A DNA stretch of 64,000 nucleotides from Natrinema versiforme JCM 10478. GTDB taxonomy: Archaea; Halobacteriota; Halobacteria; Halobacteriales; Natrialbaceae. Under the pieces are notes generated by a model, which saw only the letters and a list, made by a program, of their open reading frames with translations, ran no database searches and was not told the origin of the DNA. The position numbers and the translations under genes were made by a program. The first letter of the stretch is position 1. Every line of letters starts with the position of its first letter. The stretch is from positions 1 to 64,000 of the forward strand of contig NZ_AOID01000013.1 of NCBI RefSeq assembly GCF_000337195.1. The letters are read 5' to 3'. Shown piece after piece: positions 16,980 through 25,904 of this stretch.

Positions 16980-18545
16980 ATGGATCCTGAGCAGAATACG
17001 CACCCGGGCACCGAGGGCGGACCCGACACTCTCGACCTCGATACGCTCGAGGCACATCTCTGGGAAGCAGCAGATATTCTCCGCGGCAGTATTGACGCCG
17101 CTGACTACAAGAACTACATTTTCGGACTGCTGTTTCTGAAACGGGTCAATGATCGCTTCGAAGAAGAAACCGAAGAGATTGCCGACGAACACGGTATTCC
17201 CAAGGAAGTCGTTGAGGACGATCGCGATCTCCACGAAGAGTTCTGGGTGCCTGAACGCGCTCGCTGGGACCACATTGCCGCACAGGACACTGACATCGGT
17301 GCCGCGTTGAACAAGGCACTCGAGGCGATCGAAGACGAAAACGACGAGATCGCTGACCGAGTGCTTACCTCTGTCGACTACAACGACAAGGACCGACTCA
17401 GCGACGCCACACTCGACGAACTCGTCACGCACTTCTCGAAGCACCGGTACCGCAACGCCGACCTCGAGGACCCAGACATCTTCGGGCGAGCCTACGAGTA
17501 CCTCATCCGGCAGTTCGCCGACGACGCCGGCAAGAAGGGCGGCGAGTTCTACACGCCCCGCGAGGTCGTGCAACTCCTCGTCGAGTGTGTCGACCCCGAT
17601 GCCGGCGATCGCGTCTATGACCCGGCGTGTGGCTCCGGCGGGATGCTCATCTACTCTGCCCACCACGTCGAAGAAGAGGGCGACGATCGCGACGACATCT
17701 CCCTCTATGGGCAGGAAAAGAACCTGAATACATGGGCGATCGGCCAGATGAACATGCTCCTGCACGAGCTACAGGACGCCACGATCGCGAAAGGCGATAC
17801 CATCACCGAACCAAAGTTCGTTACCGAGCATGACGAGCTCGAAGTGTTCGACCGCGTTGTCGCCAACCCCCCATGGAACCAGAAGAAGTGGAACAAGGAG
17901 TGGGTGCAGGAAAACGAGCCGTACAACCGCTTCCCATACGGGCTGCCGCCGAAGAACCGGGGAGACTGGTCATGGATTCAGCTCATGCTGGCATCACTCT
18001 CGGAGACCGGCAAGGCAGGCATCGTCATGGACAACGGGATACTGTTCCGCTCGCGCTCAGAGAAGAAGATCCGCAAGCCGATCCTCAAGGACGATCTCGT
18101 CGAGGCGGTGATCGCGCTTCCGGAGAACCTGTTCTATAACACTGGTTCCCCGGGGTGCCTTCTCATCCTCAACAAGGATAAGCCCAAAGAGCGCGAGGGT
18201 AAGGTCCAGTTCATCTACGCCGAAGACCAGACACTTCGAGAGTCCGGCGTACATGTGTTCAAGGAACTCTCAAACCAGAACCAGCTCACGGCCGAGGGCG
18301 TTAAGTATCTCGCAGAGACGCACCTCACTGGTCGGGAGGAAGATCATCACAGTCGGCTGGTCGACCTTGAGGAAATTGAGGAGAACGACTGGAACCTAAA
18401 CATTTCCCGATACGTCGATACCACGGAGCCGGAGGAACCGATCGATGTGAGCGAGAAACTCAAGGAGTTGGATGAATTGAAAGAGGAGCGTCGGAAGACT
18501 GACGAGAAATTTCAGCAGTATATGGAGGAGTTAGAATACCGATGA
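16980..18545 (+). CDS. hsdM: Type I restriction-modification system methyltransferase subunit
   Basis: The ATG at 16980 (MDPEQNTHPG) gives 521 residues; a TTG five codons earlier is the longest option. An N-terminal helical domain precedes an adenine-N6 methyltransferase core: VYDPACGSGGMLIYSA (AdoMet binding, about residue 213) and DRVVANPPWNQ (catalytic NPPW, about residue 295). HsdM modifies adenines in the bipartite site chosen by HsdS. Its stop overlaps hsdS by 4 bases (ATGA). With hsdR it forms a complete operon at the left end of element 1. Confidence 0.95.
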   Translation: MDPEQNTHPGTEGGPDTLDLDTLEAHLWEAADILRGSIDAADYKNYIFGLLFLKRVNDRFEEETEEIADEHGIPKEVVEDDRDLHEEFWVPERARWDHIAAQDTDIGAALNKALEAIEDENDEIADRVLTSVDYNDKDRLSDATLDELVTHFSKHRYRNADLEDPDIFGRAYEYLIRQFADDAGKKGGEFYTPREVVQLLVECVDPDAGDRVYDPACGSGGMLIYSAHHVEEEGDDRDDISLYGQEKNLNTWAIGQMNMLLHELQDATIAKGDTITEPKFVTEHDELEVFDRVVANPPWNQKKWNKEWVQENEPYNRFPYGLPPKNRGDWSWIQLMLASLSETGKAGIVMDNGILFRSRSEKKIRKPILKDDLVEAVIALPENLFYNTGSPGCLLILNKDKPKEREGKVQFIYAEDQTLRESGVHVFKELSNQNQLTAEGVKYLAETHLTGREEDHHSRLVDLEEIEENDWNLNISRYVDTTEPEEPIDVSEKLKELDELKEERRKTDEKFQQYMEELEYR

Positions 18546-19861
18546 GCGAGATTTTTCAAGAACCCAGTGGTATACCAGACGGATACAAGAGAATCCAACT
18601 AGGGCCAAAATCAGATGTTATTCCCAACGAATGGGAGGTTGAATCAATTTCAGACTGGCTATTCAGTCTAGAGACTGGCAGCAGACCGAGAACCTCAGAG
18701 AGATCAGATTCTGATTCAGTCTTAAGTATTGGCGGTGCGCACATTTCAGACGGGGCGTTTGATCTTGATGAGCCGGTTCGTATTTCGGAAGAATATTATG
18801 AAGATTTGAACTCTGGAAAAATCGAAGAGGGAGATATACTGCTAGTCAAGGACGGCGCGACTATTGGAAAGTCGACATATGTAAACAGCATACCAGAGGA
18901 TCGTGCCGCTGTCAATTCACACGTATATATTCTCCGTGTGGAAGGAGAGACTCATGATCCACGCTTCCTATATAATTTTATTAAAGCTCGAATCGGTCTA
19001 GATCAACTACTCCGTCTTACAACAGGGACTGCCCAAGCAGGATTGAATCGGACGTTTCAACAGGCGGTGAAAGTGCCGACCCCTCCTCTTCACGAACAAC
19101 GCTACATCGCCGATATCCTCTCGACGGTTGGAGATCAAATTCATTACATAAGCGCAATTATTGACAAGATATCTGAGTTGAAGAAAGGACTCATGCAAGA
19201 CCTATTTACAGAAGGTTTACATAAAATAGATAAGAAAGAAACAGATTCTCGATATGGGAAAATACCAGAAAATTGGAAGTTGCGGAAACTAAAAGACATT
19301 GGGGAGATTGCTGGGAGAACAGCACCTGAGAAGGATCAACCAGAATGTTGGGGAGGAGACATACCTTGGGCTACACCTAGTGAAATAACATCTCTTGAAG
19401 GGCCGACTATTGAAGATACAGAAGAGCATCTGACTGAATTAGCTCTTGAAAAAGTCTCTTCTAACCTCCTTCCGCCGGGTTCCATTCTGTTAACGACTAG
19501 GGCGACAATTGGAAAGTGTGCAGTGAACAAAGTTAAGATGACTACAAATCAGGGTTTCAAGAACCTAATTCCGGCAAACAATACTGACACATGGTATGTA
19601 TACTATAGACTTAAATACGAAAGGGATTACTTGGCAAGCTTGTCGAAAGGTAGCACATTTCCAGAAGTAGGTAAAGATACTGTGGAAAATTTCCTAATAC
19701 CTGTTCCACAACTTGAAGAGCAGAAACAAATTGGCGAATATCTGAGGTCTGTTGATAAAGTACTGGACTCATATAAGTCCAGTAAAAAGAAATATCAAAG
19801 ACTAAAACGCGGCCTGATGCAGGACCTCCTTACCGGTAAGGTCCGCGTCAACACTGACTAA
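18542..19861 (+). CDS. hsdS: Type I restriction-modification system specificity subunit
   Basis: The 439-residue product has two target-recognition domains, each followed by a conserved helical spacer ending in GLMQDLFTEGL (about residue 217) and GLMQDLLTGKVRV (C-terminus). PTPPLHEQRYIADIL and PVPQLEEQKQIGEYL mark the spacers. It determines the DNA sequence recognised by the HsdM/HsdR complex. The recognition domains are much richer in A and T than hsdM and hsdR, while the spacers resemble the neighbours. The two spacers are close to each other in sequence, as in internally duplicated HsdS proteins. Confidence 0.92.
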   Translation: MSEIFQEPSGIPDGYKRIQLGPKSDVIPNEWEVESISDWLFSLETGSRPRTSERSDSDSVLSIGGAHISDGAFDLDEPVRISEEYYEDLNSGKIEEGDILLVKDGATIGKSTYVNSIPEDRAAVNSHVYILRVEGETHDPRFLYNFIKARIGLDQLLRLTTGTAQAGLNRTFQQAVKVPTPPLHEQRYIADILSTVGDQIHYISAIIDKISELKKGLMQDLFTEGLHKIDKKETDSRYGKIPENWKLRKLKDIGEIAGRTAPEKDQPECWGGDIPWATPSEITSLEGPTIEDTEEHLTELALEKVSSNLLPPGSILLTTRATIGKCAVNKVKMTTNQGFKNLIPANNTDTWYVYYRLKYERDYLASLSKGSTFPEVGKDTVENFLIPVPQLEEQKQIGEYLRSVDKVLDSYKSSKKKYQRLKRGLMQDLLTGKVRVNTD

Positions 19862-19864
19862 CCT

Positions 19865-22837
19865 ATGGTCAGTGAGTACGCGGAGTCCGAACGTCCTGCC
19901 CTTGAAACCCTAAAGCAACTCGGATGGGAGATTGTCGACCAACAACGCGAAAGGTGGCACGACCCTCGAGAGACGGAGTCCTCGGTCATACTCGAGCCAC
20001 GCCTTCACAATGCCGTCGAACGGCTGAACCCGTGGATCGACGAGAACAACTTGAACAAGGCCGCCCGTGAGATCCAGCAGGTCGCAGGGACGAGTACGAT
20101 GCACGAGAACGAGCAGATCCACGAGAAGCTCGTCCAGCACACGTCAGTCAAACAGGATCTTGGCCGCGGGCTGAAACACCAAACGGTCGAGTACATCGAC
20201 TACGAAAACCTCGAGAATAACGACTTCTTCGCGCTCAACCAGTTCCGCGTCGAGGGACCAATGGAGACGATCAAACCCGATATCGTCTTGTTCGTCAACG
20301 GAATCCCTCTCGGTGTCATCGAGTGTAAGGCCCCGGGCATCGCGGAACCGAGAAGCGAGGCACTCGAGCAACTCCAGCGCTACCAGAACGAACGCACGAA
20401 AACCGGTAAAGAAGGCGCTGAAGCGCTGTTTCGCTACAACCAGTACTCAGTGGCGACATGGTACGAAGGGGCAGTGATGGGCACCTATGGGACGCCAAAG
20501 GGACAGTACAAGCCATGGCGTGACCCATATCCTATCGACGACGAATATCTCGCCAATGTCTTCGATCTCGAGAGCTTCGTTCCCGACCAGTACCGGATGC
20601 TGTACGCGCTGTTCGAACCCGAGCGACTGCTCGATCAGCTCCGGCACTTCACGGTCTTCGAGACCAAACAGAGCGGCCAAATCAAGATGGTCGCGCGCTA
20701 CCAGCAGTACCGCGCCGTACACAAGGCCCTTGAGCGGATCGAGAAACGCCATCAACGCGAAGCACCCGGTGGCGTCGTCTGGCATACCCAAGGCTCCGGA
20801 AAGTCGCTCACAATGCTGTTTCTCGCCCTCAAGCTCCGCCGCGAGAAAGCTAATCCAAAGCTGGTCCTCGTCACCGATCGGCAGGCGCTCGACGACCAGA
20901 TCCATGCGACGTTCGAGCGCTGTGGATTTCCGAACCCGAAGAAAACCGACGGCATCGAGGACCTTCGCGAGAAGCTCAGCACCAGTGCCGGCGAGACGAT
21001 CACGACGTTGATCCAGAAGTTCCAGCTACAGGAGCATGAAGACGGTGACTTCCCCGTACTCTCCCGTGACGAAGACATCTATGTGATGGTCGACGAGGCT
21101 CACCGGACTCAGTACAAGCACCTCGCGAACAACATGCGGACAGCACTCCCAAACGCCTTCTACGTGGGCTTCACCGGGACGCCGATCGAGAAGGACGACC
21201 GGGATACCCGTCGAACGTTCGGCAACTACATTGACACATACACGATCGATCAGTCGCTCGAGGACGACACGACCGTTGAGATCCTCTATCAGGGCCGGCT
21301 CGCCGACATGCATCTCGAGGGCGAGACGCTCGACAAGATGTTCGATCGGATTTTCGACGAATACACCGACGAGGAGAAGGCGGAGATCAAAAAACGATAC
21401 GCCCGAACACAGGATCTCGCCGAAGCGGAAACCCGTATCGAACGCGTCACGCTCGACATCATCGAGCACTACGAGACTGAGATCGCGGACACATTCAAAG
21501 GGATGGTCGTCACCACGAGTAAGCGTGCGGCGATCAACTACAAGGAGAAACTGGACGAACTCAACGGTCCGGAATCTCGAGTCGTCATCTCGCACGACCA
21601 TAACGACCCCGAGGCCGTCAAAAAGTGGGCTCCGACTGATCCGGAACTAAGCCAGTACAAGGATTCGTTCGTCGATCCCGATGGCGAGGTAGAACTGCTC
21701 GTTGTTTGCGATATGCTCCTTACTGGGTTCGACGCGCCGGTTGCACAGGTGATGTATCTCGACAAGCCGTTGAAGGAACACAACCTCTTGCAGGCGATCG
21801 CACGTGTGAACCGCCCGTTCCCCGACAAAAATCACGGGCTGATCGTCGACTACTACGGCGTCTCGAATGAACTCCGCGAAGCGTTGGCGATGTTCAGTGC
21901 CGACGAGGTCGAACGTGCGATGGTACCCCTAGAGGACAAAGAGGCCGAACTTGAGGCAGCCCATCGAAATGCGGTGATGTTCTTCGACAACCTCGAGGAT
22001 GTCGAAGCGTGTCTCCAAACGCTCGAACCCGAGGATCGCCGTATCGAGTTCAACAACGCGTTCAAGCGCTTCTCGGGGCTGATGGACATTGTCCTTCCGA
22101 ACCCGATAGCAAACCCGTACAAGGACGATCTCGAGCAACTGAGCACGATCTATGGTCGGGCGAAGGAACGCTACCGCGACGACGAGATGAACCTCGAAGG
22201 CACTGGGGAAAAGGTGCGTGAGTTAATCCACAAGCACATCCGGTCGTCCGGGATCGAAGTCCTAAACGACGAACCGGTGTCCGTGATGGACAAAAACGAG
22301 TTCGATGCGAGACTTGATACGTTAGAGAGCGACGAAGCACGGGCGAGCGAAATGCAACACGCTGTCAAACACGAACTCAACATCCGTTACGACGAAGATC
22401 CCGTTCATTACGGCTCGCTACAGAAACGTGTCGAGGAACTCATCGAGGAGTACAGACAGCAGCGCCTCTCTGACCGCGAAGTCATCGAAGAGCTACGCGA
22501 TATTATGACTGAGATGCGGTCTCGCCAACAGACCGCACAGAAGAAAGGATTTGATGGCACCACGGAACTGTCGTTTTATCACGCGCTGGAGGATGTTCTC
22601 GAGGCCGAAGAGCGGGGGATCAATGAAGAGTCATTGATCGAACTCACAGGCTCGCTTGTTGGCGCTGTCGAGGAGTTCACCACCATCGTCGAATGGAAGC
22701 AGAAAGTGAATATCCAACAACAGATACGGAAGCAGGTGAAGATCGAGCTTTACAAGTCCGATCTTGACCTGAGTGATGTCGAGCGCGACGAACTCACGAC
22801 CCGCGTGATCGAACTCGCTCGAGCACACTACGAATGA
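19865..22837 (+). CDS. hsdR: Type I restriction-modification system endonuclease subunit
   Basis: The 990-residue product starts 3 bases after hsdS. The N-terminal nuclease motif is KPDIVLFVNGIPLGVIECK (about residues 138-156), a PD-(D/E)xK site. Motor motifs follow: WHTQGSGKSLTML (Walker A), MVDEAHRTQY (DEAH box), GFTGTPI and later QAIARVNRP. It translocates DNA with ATP and cuts when blocked. A C-terminal helical domain would bind the methyltransferase core. All catalytic segments are intact, so the system looks functional. Confidence 0.95.
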   Translation: MVSEYAESERPALETLKQLGWEIVDQQRERWHDPRETESSVILEPRLHNAVERLNPWIDENNLNKAAREIQQVAGTSTMHENEQIHEKLVQHTSVKQDLGRGLKHQTVEYIDYENLENNDFFALNQFRVEGPMETIKPDIVLFVNGIPLGVIECKAPGIAEPRSEALEQLQRYQNERTKTGKEGAEALFRYNQYSVATWYEGAVMGTYGTPKGQYKPWRDPYPIDDEYLANVFDLESFVPDQYRMLYALFEPERLLDQLRHFTVFETKQSGQIKMVARYQQYRAVHKALERIEKRHQREAPGGVVWHTQGSGKSLTMLFLALKLRREKANPKLVLVTDRQALDDQIHATFERCGFPNPKKTDGIEDLREKLSTSAGETITTLIQKFQLQEHEDGDFPVLSRDEDIYVMVDEAHRTQYKHLANNMRTALPNAFYVGFTGTPIEKDDRDTRRTFGNYIDTYTIDQSLEDDTTVEILYQGRLADMHLEGETLDKMFDRIFDEYTDEEKAEIKKRYARTQDLAEAETRIERVTLDIIEHYETEIADTFKGMVVTTSKRAAINYKEKLDELNGPESRVVISHDHNDPEAVKKWAPTDPELSQYKDSFVDPDGEVELLVVCDMLLTGFDAPVAQVMYLDKPLKEHNLLQAIARVNRPFPDKNHGLIVDYYGVSNELREALAMFSADEVERAMVPLEDKEAELEAAHRNAVMFFDNLEDVEACLQTLEPEDRRIEFNNAFKRFSGLMDIVLPNPIANPYKDDLEQLSTIYGRAKERYRDDEMNLEGTGEKVRELIHKHIRSSGIEVLNDEPVSVMDKNEFDARLDTLESDEARASEMQHAVKHELNIRYDEDPVHYGSLQKRVEELIEEYRQQRLSDREVIEELRDIMTEMRSRQQTAQKKGFDGTTELSFYHALEDVLEAEERGINEESLIELTGSLVGAVEEFTTIVEWKQKVNIQQQIRKQVKIELYKSDLDLSDVERDELTTRVIELARAHYE

Positions 22838-23562
22838 GAGAGCATCATATCGGGCAGACAGTGGTCCCCTACGAGATCGACTGGAGCGAAGACCGAGAGA
22901 CGATCGGGCTCTCGCTGGATCAGTCGCTTGAACTCACAGTCCGTGCACCGATGACGGCGACAATCGATGATGTCGAAGACGTACTCGAGAGCCGCCAAGA
23001 GTGGCTGCTCGAGAAGCTCTATGGGCTCAAGGAACAGTCAGAGCCGCCGTATCCGAAAGAGTTCATGAGCGGCGAGAAGCTACCCTACCGCGGACGCCAG
23101 TACCATCTCGATGTTGTCGAGGCAGATGTCCCGGAGCCCCGGCTCTCCTTCGACGGGACTGAGTTTACCCTACGCGTGCATCGGTTTGATTCACCCGCCG
23201 ACGGGGTTAGTGTCCGGCGGAAGCGCCAAGCCGTGATCGACTGGTACCTCCATCGTGCCGAAAAGGAGTTGCCCGACCGAAGTCCACAGTACGAATCGAA
23301 GTTGGGACTATCCGATGTCTCGATTGACGTTGGTGAGTTCTCTGGGCGATGGGGTGAATTCGACGATGGGACAGTTCGGCTGAACTGGCGACTCATCCTC
23401 GCTCCTGTCCGAATTCAGGACTACGTTCTCGTCCATGAGCTGGCGCATGCTGCTCATGACAATCACTCCGACGCGTTCTGGAATACGGTGGGGACATTGA
23501 TTCCAGATTACGAGAAGCGTCGTGAGTGGCTTCGACTGAACGGAAATTCGTTGACCGTCTAA
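22834..23562 (+). CDS. YgjP/SprT-like zinc metallopeptidase linked to type I R-M
   Basis: The 242-residue product contains VLVHELAHAAHDNHSDAFW, the HExxH zinc site with a downstream histidine of the YgjP (DUF45) family. Its N-terminal half (VPYEIDWSEDRETIGLSL) is the family's strand-rich part. Genes of this kind often follow hsdR. The start overlaps the hsdR stop by 4 bases (ATGA), so it is cotranslated with the restriction operon. Its role there is unknown; processing or turnover of the complex is speculation. Confidence 0.88.
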   Translation: MREHHIGQTVVPYEIDWSEDRETIGLSLDQSLELTVRAPMTATIDDVEDVLESRQEWLLEKLYGLKEQSEPPYPKEFMSGEKLPYRGRQYHLDVVEADVPEPRLSFDGTEFTLRVHRFDSPADGVSVRRKRQAVIDWYLHRAEKELPDRSPQYESKLGLSDVSIDVGEFSGRWGEFDDGTVRLNWRLILAPVRIQDYVLVHELAHAAHDNHSDAFWNTVGTLIPDYEKRREWLRLNGNSLTV

Positions 23563-23953
23563 CTCGAATACTCTAAGCAGCTACTCTACTACCCATACAA
23601 CTTGCCAATTCGGTCGTCCTCGGGCGATTTGACAATGTTGTACTAACATTTATAATAACTATAAAATATAAGAAATATAAATAATATTGTGAGAGGCCAC
23701 AGAGAGTTATACACCAGTAGCCCTCCCCCACACGATCGAGGTAGGAGTCCCATTCGCCAAAGGGGGTAAATTATGAGACTCGAGAAACGCTAAGTGTAGC
23801 GAACCACCCAGAATACTGTTAATTTGTGCTGTGTACATAAGACAGAGCTGAGATATCCATCACATCTCTTTGGACGGACTTCCTTATAATATCAAACGAA
23901 GCAATGTGAACTAGGCATAACCTCCATTATCTCTGAGACTAACTACACTATGA
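23563..23953. other. AT-rich intergenic region with an inverted repeat
   Basis: This 391-base stretch between the metallopeptidase and the next gene has no coding signal. AATGTT (23634-23639) and AACATT (23645-23650) form a perfect 6-bp inverted repeat followed at once by a very AT-rich block of about 45 bases. That could be a terminator or an operator with promoter for the gene at 23954, although the distance to that gene is long. Confidence 0.4.
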
Positions 23954-24928
23954 ATGCTAGGATTGGGGGAATTTCTCGCTTCGACAGCTATCGGCCAAGT
24001 CATCAGAAGATTTGTTGACAGAATACTTTCCAAGTGTGGAATTGATATCGGTACCAATGATTCTGAGCGCAAGGAACGAATGGAGCTAATACATGCCCTA
24101 GCTCGGGCCCAACGAGAGCAGGCTGAAGAACGTCAACAGGCTCAAACTGAGCGAAATGAGCGTGAAGATCTCGAGGCACGACTGGAGCAGCAGAGACGTG
24201 TTATAGATCTCATGGATCGGAAGGGGTATGACCGAGAGATGCTCGTGAAGCGGTACGAAAAAGATTCTGAACTATATGTTCTCCTAATTGCTGCTGCCGA
24301 CAAAGACGCTGAAGAGGAAGAAAACAGCTATTTAAAAGACAAACTCAACAATGAGTACGATGCAGAGGCAATCGCTGGTGCACTCAAAATTATACCTCCT
24401 CACCAAATCCCGGAGTCCATCGCCAGTGACGAGGATGTCGAGGAATGGGCATGTCAGTTAGTGGAAAAACAACCTGACGAGTCGCCCCCCTCTGGGATCT
24501 ATTTGGCGACACGAAAGAATCTTGAAAGCATCTACTCCGAAATCGATACGAAAAAGTTCGATAACGGCTGGAAGACCGCATCAGAAGTAATAGACCAAGT
24601 GTTGGGAACTGATGATTTACAGGGACTTATTAACTCTGCACCAGTCACCCCTGTCTCCCTAGTCCAAGATGGGGATTTGCTTTTCCTTGCACACGGTGCT
24701 TTACCTGATTCGGAGATTGAGACTATCGATAAACACCAACCGGACATCGCAAATGATCTGGGGGATCCAAATCTCCGTGAATTGGCCGAGGAAATCTCGA
24801 CTGAAGGGATGGCGATCAAATTAGATGTCTATACGGATAATCCTAAGAAGACGGCTTCTGCTCTGCTTGACGAAGCAGAGCGTATCCATCGTCAACTATC
24901 CGATTCTGAGGCAGTTACAACCTTCTAA
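23954..24928 (+). CDS. Unknown coiled-coil protein next to the restriction operon
   Basis: The 324-residue product is not a family I recognise. A hydrophobic start (MLGLGEFLASTAIGQVIRRF) is followed by a long charged helix (about residues 38-85, rich in Glu, Gln and Arg, with LEARLEQQRRVIDLMDRKGY). After an acidic stretch comes a mixed alpha/beta part with SGIYLATRKNLESIY and VSLVQDGDLLFLAHGALP. Codon use is more AT-rich than in core genes, typical of acquired DNA. Position after a type I system suggests an accessory defence or element-maintenance role, but that is inference. Confidence 0.6.
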   Translation: MLGLGEFLASTAIGQVIRRFVDRILSKCGIDIGTNDSERKERMELIHALARAQREQAEERQQAQTERNEREDLEARLEQQRRVIDLMDRKGYDREMLVKRYEKDSELYVLLIAAADKDAEEEENSYLKDKLNNEYDAEAIAGALKIIPPHQIPESIASDEDVEEWACQLVEKQPDESPPSGIYLATRKNLESIYSEIDTKKFDNGWKTASEVIDQVLGTDDLQGLINSAPVTPVSLVQDGDLLFLAHGALPDSEIETIDKHQPDIANDLGDPNLRELAEEISTEGMAIKLDVYTDNPKKTASALLDEAERIHRQLSDSEAVTTF

Positions 24929-25049
24929 TTAGACATTAGCTACTCCTTCTGATTGGAAGTGAAATTTGGCTTGTGGCAATCTACGCTGGTGCCGCTGGCA
25001 AGTGCACTACCGACGGCGACCAGATATCTGGTCACGAGGTTGCCGTCGG

Positions 25050-25304
25050 TCAAATGTTCCAGACCACAGCCGCTGGATCATGTCGATCCACACCGTCGTA
25101 GAACAGCGCCAGCGTCGACTGTTGCGTTGTCTCGAGCACGGCATCACGGTCGTTACCGAGTGCCCGGCATCGAAGCCCGCAGTACGACCGGAGTTCGTTG
25201 TTCGCTGCGCCGAACCCGTGCGAAATTCGCTCACGTCGGATCGCATCGTCTGCGACAAGTACGAGCGAGCGCCCACAGTGCGCGCACGACTCGCTAGAAC
25301 ACAT
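25050..25304 (-). CDS. Cys-rich microprotein C (84 residues)
   Basis: The product begins MCSSESCAHCGRSLVLV and continues with a second pair in YCGLRCRALG, four or more cysteines that could bind one zinc. The hydrophobic end (STLALFYDGV) has no known motif. It is the last of three overlapping microprotein genes on the minus strand, its start overlapping the stop of the middle one by one base. No function is known; such proteins are frequent on haloarchaeal plasmids and viruses. Confidence 0.55.
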   Translation of the reverse strand: MCSSESCAHCGRSLVLVADDAIRRERISHGFGAANNELRSYCGLRCRALGNDRDAVLETTQQSTLALFYDGVDRHDPAAVVWNI

Positions 25305-25486
25305 TACTCTCCCTCCAGCGCCGATCCCATCTCAAGTCGCACTACGTCAGTCCGTCGGTCACGGATCCGATGCCCACCAGCCCGACAAACCGGACAGCGA
25401 AGATCCTCTCGGATGGCGTCGACGTGATCGCACGCCGCGCTACGGACGATCAGCAGCTCGGCCGCGCAGCGTCGACACTCAACCAT
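25304..25486 (-). CDS. Cys-rich microprotein B (60 residues)
   Basis: MVECRRCAAELLIV and LRCPVCRAGGHRIRDR give two CxxC pairs about 24 residues apart, a small zinc ribbon. The start overlaps the end of microprotein gene A by 8 bases and its stop touches gene C, so all three are probably translated together from one promoter before 25676. Confidence 0.55.
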   Translation of the reverse strand: MVECRRCAAELLIVRSAACDHVDAIREDLRCPVCRAGGHRIRDRRTDVVRLEMGSALEGE

Positions 25487-25676
25487 CGTCGCTCACCGTT
25501 GGGATCGACGTTGCGTGGACCACGCCGTGCACCGGACAGTGCTGGCCCGCCATGGGTCCGAAGTCGCTTAACTTGACGACCGCTGTTGGTCGCCCACAGC
25601 GCGGGCAGCCACCGTCGCGAGGGTCAGTTTCTTGCCGATTCGGCTCGTACGATTGACCGCCTGTATCCCGGATCAT
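25479..25676 (-). CDS. Cys-rich microprotein A (65 residues), first of three
   Basis: GGCPRCGRPTAVVK and GQHCPVHGVVHA supply a CxxC pair plus Cys/His ligands, a zinc-finger-like layout. The 14 bases before its ATG are identical to those before the SWIM protein gene at 26699 and include CAGGA, a possible ribosome-binding site. This shared leader fixes the start. Confidence 0.6.
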   Translation of the reverse strand: MIRDTGGQSYEPNRQETDPRDGGCPRCGRPTAVVKLSDFGPMAGQHCPVHGVVHATSIPTVSDDG

Positions 25677-25803
25677 TGTCCTGAGCCGAGACAGGCATCA
25701 ACCGCGTGTTCCAGCACGCGGTTTCTCGAGGAACAATCCCCCCGAGCATGGTGCCTGTCCCCATCTATTCCTTCTACGGCATAGATCATAAAGCCCTATT
25801 ATA
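25674..25803 (-). promoter_or_regulatory. Upstream region of the microprotein operon, matching that of the SWIM gene
   Basis: From the start codon outward the plus strand reads CATTGTCCTGAGCCGAG (25674-25690), later TCTATTCCTTCTACGGCATA and then GATCATAAAGC. The same blocks in the same order and spacing lie at 26697-26812. The minus-strand GCTTTATGATC is the likely TATA region. TCTAT and ATAGA halves around the CTACGG core could form an operator. Confidence 0.55.
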
Positions 25804-25904
25804 GTGTCTAAGACTCTCGTATTCGGTGATATGCCTTTTCGGCACACCGCCCACAGCATAGATGCGAGCGCAAAGAATAGACTGCGCCGGCCACGGCGGC
25901 CGGC

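Noticed and set aside
23639-23648. GTTGTACTAAC lookalike of the cobalamin motif
   Set aside because: The second half continues ATTT instead of CCAA, and no cobalamin gene is near; it is better explained as the AATGTT/AACATT inverted repeat.
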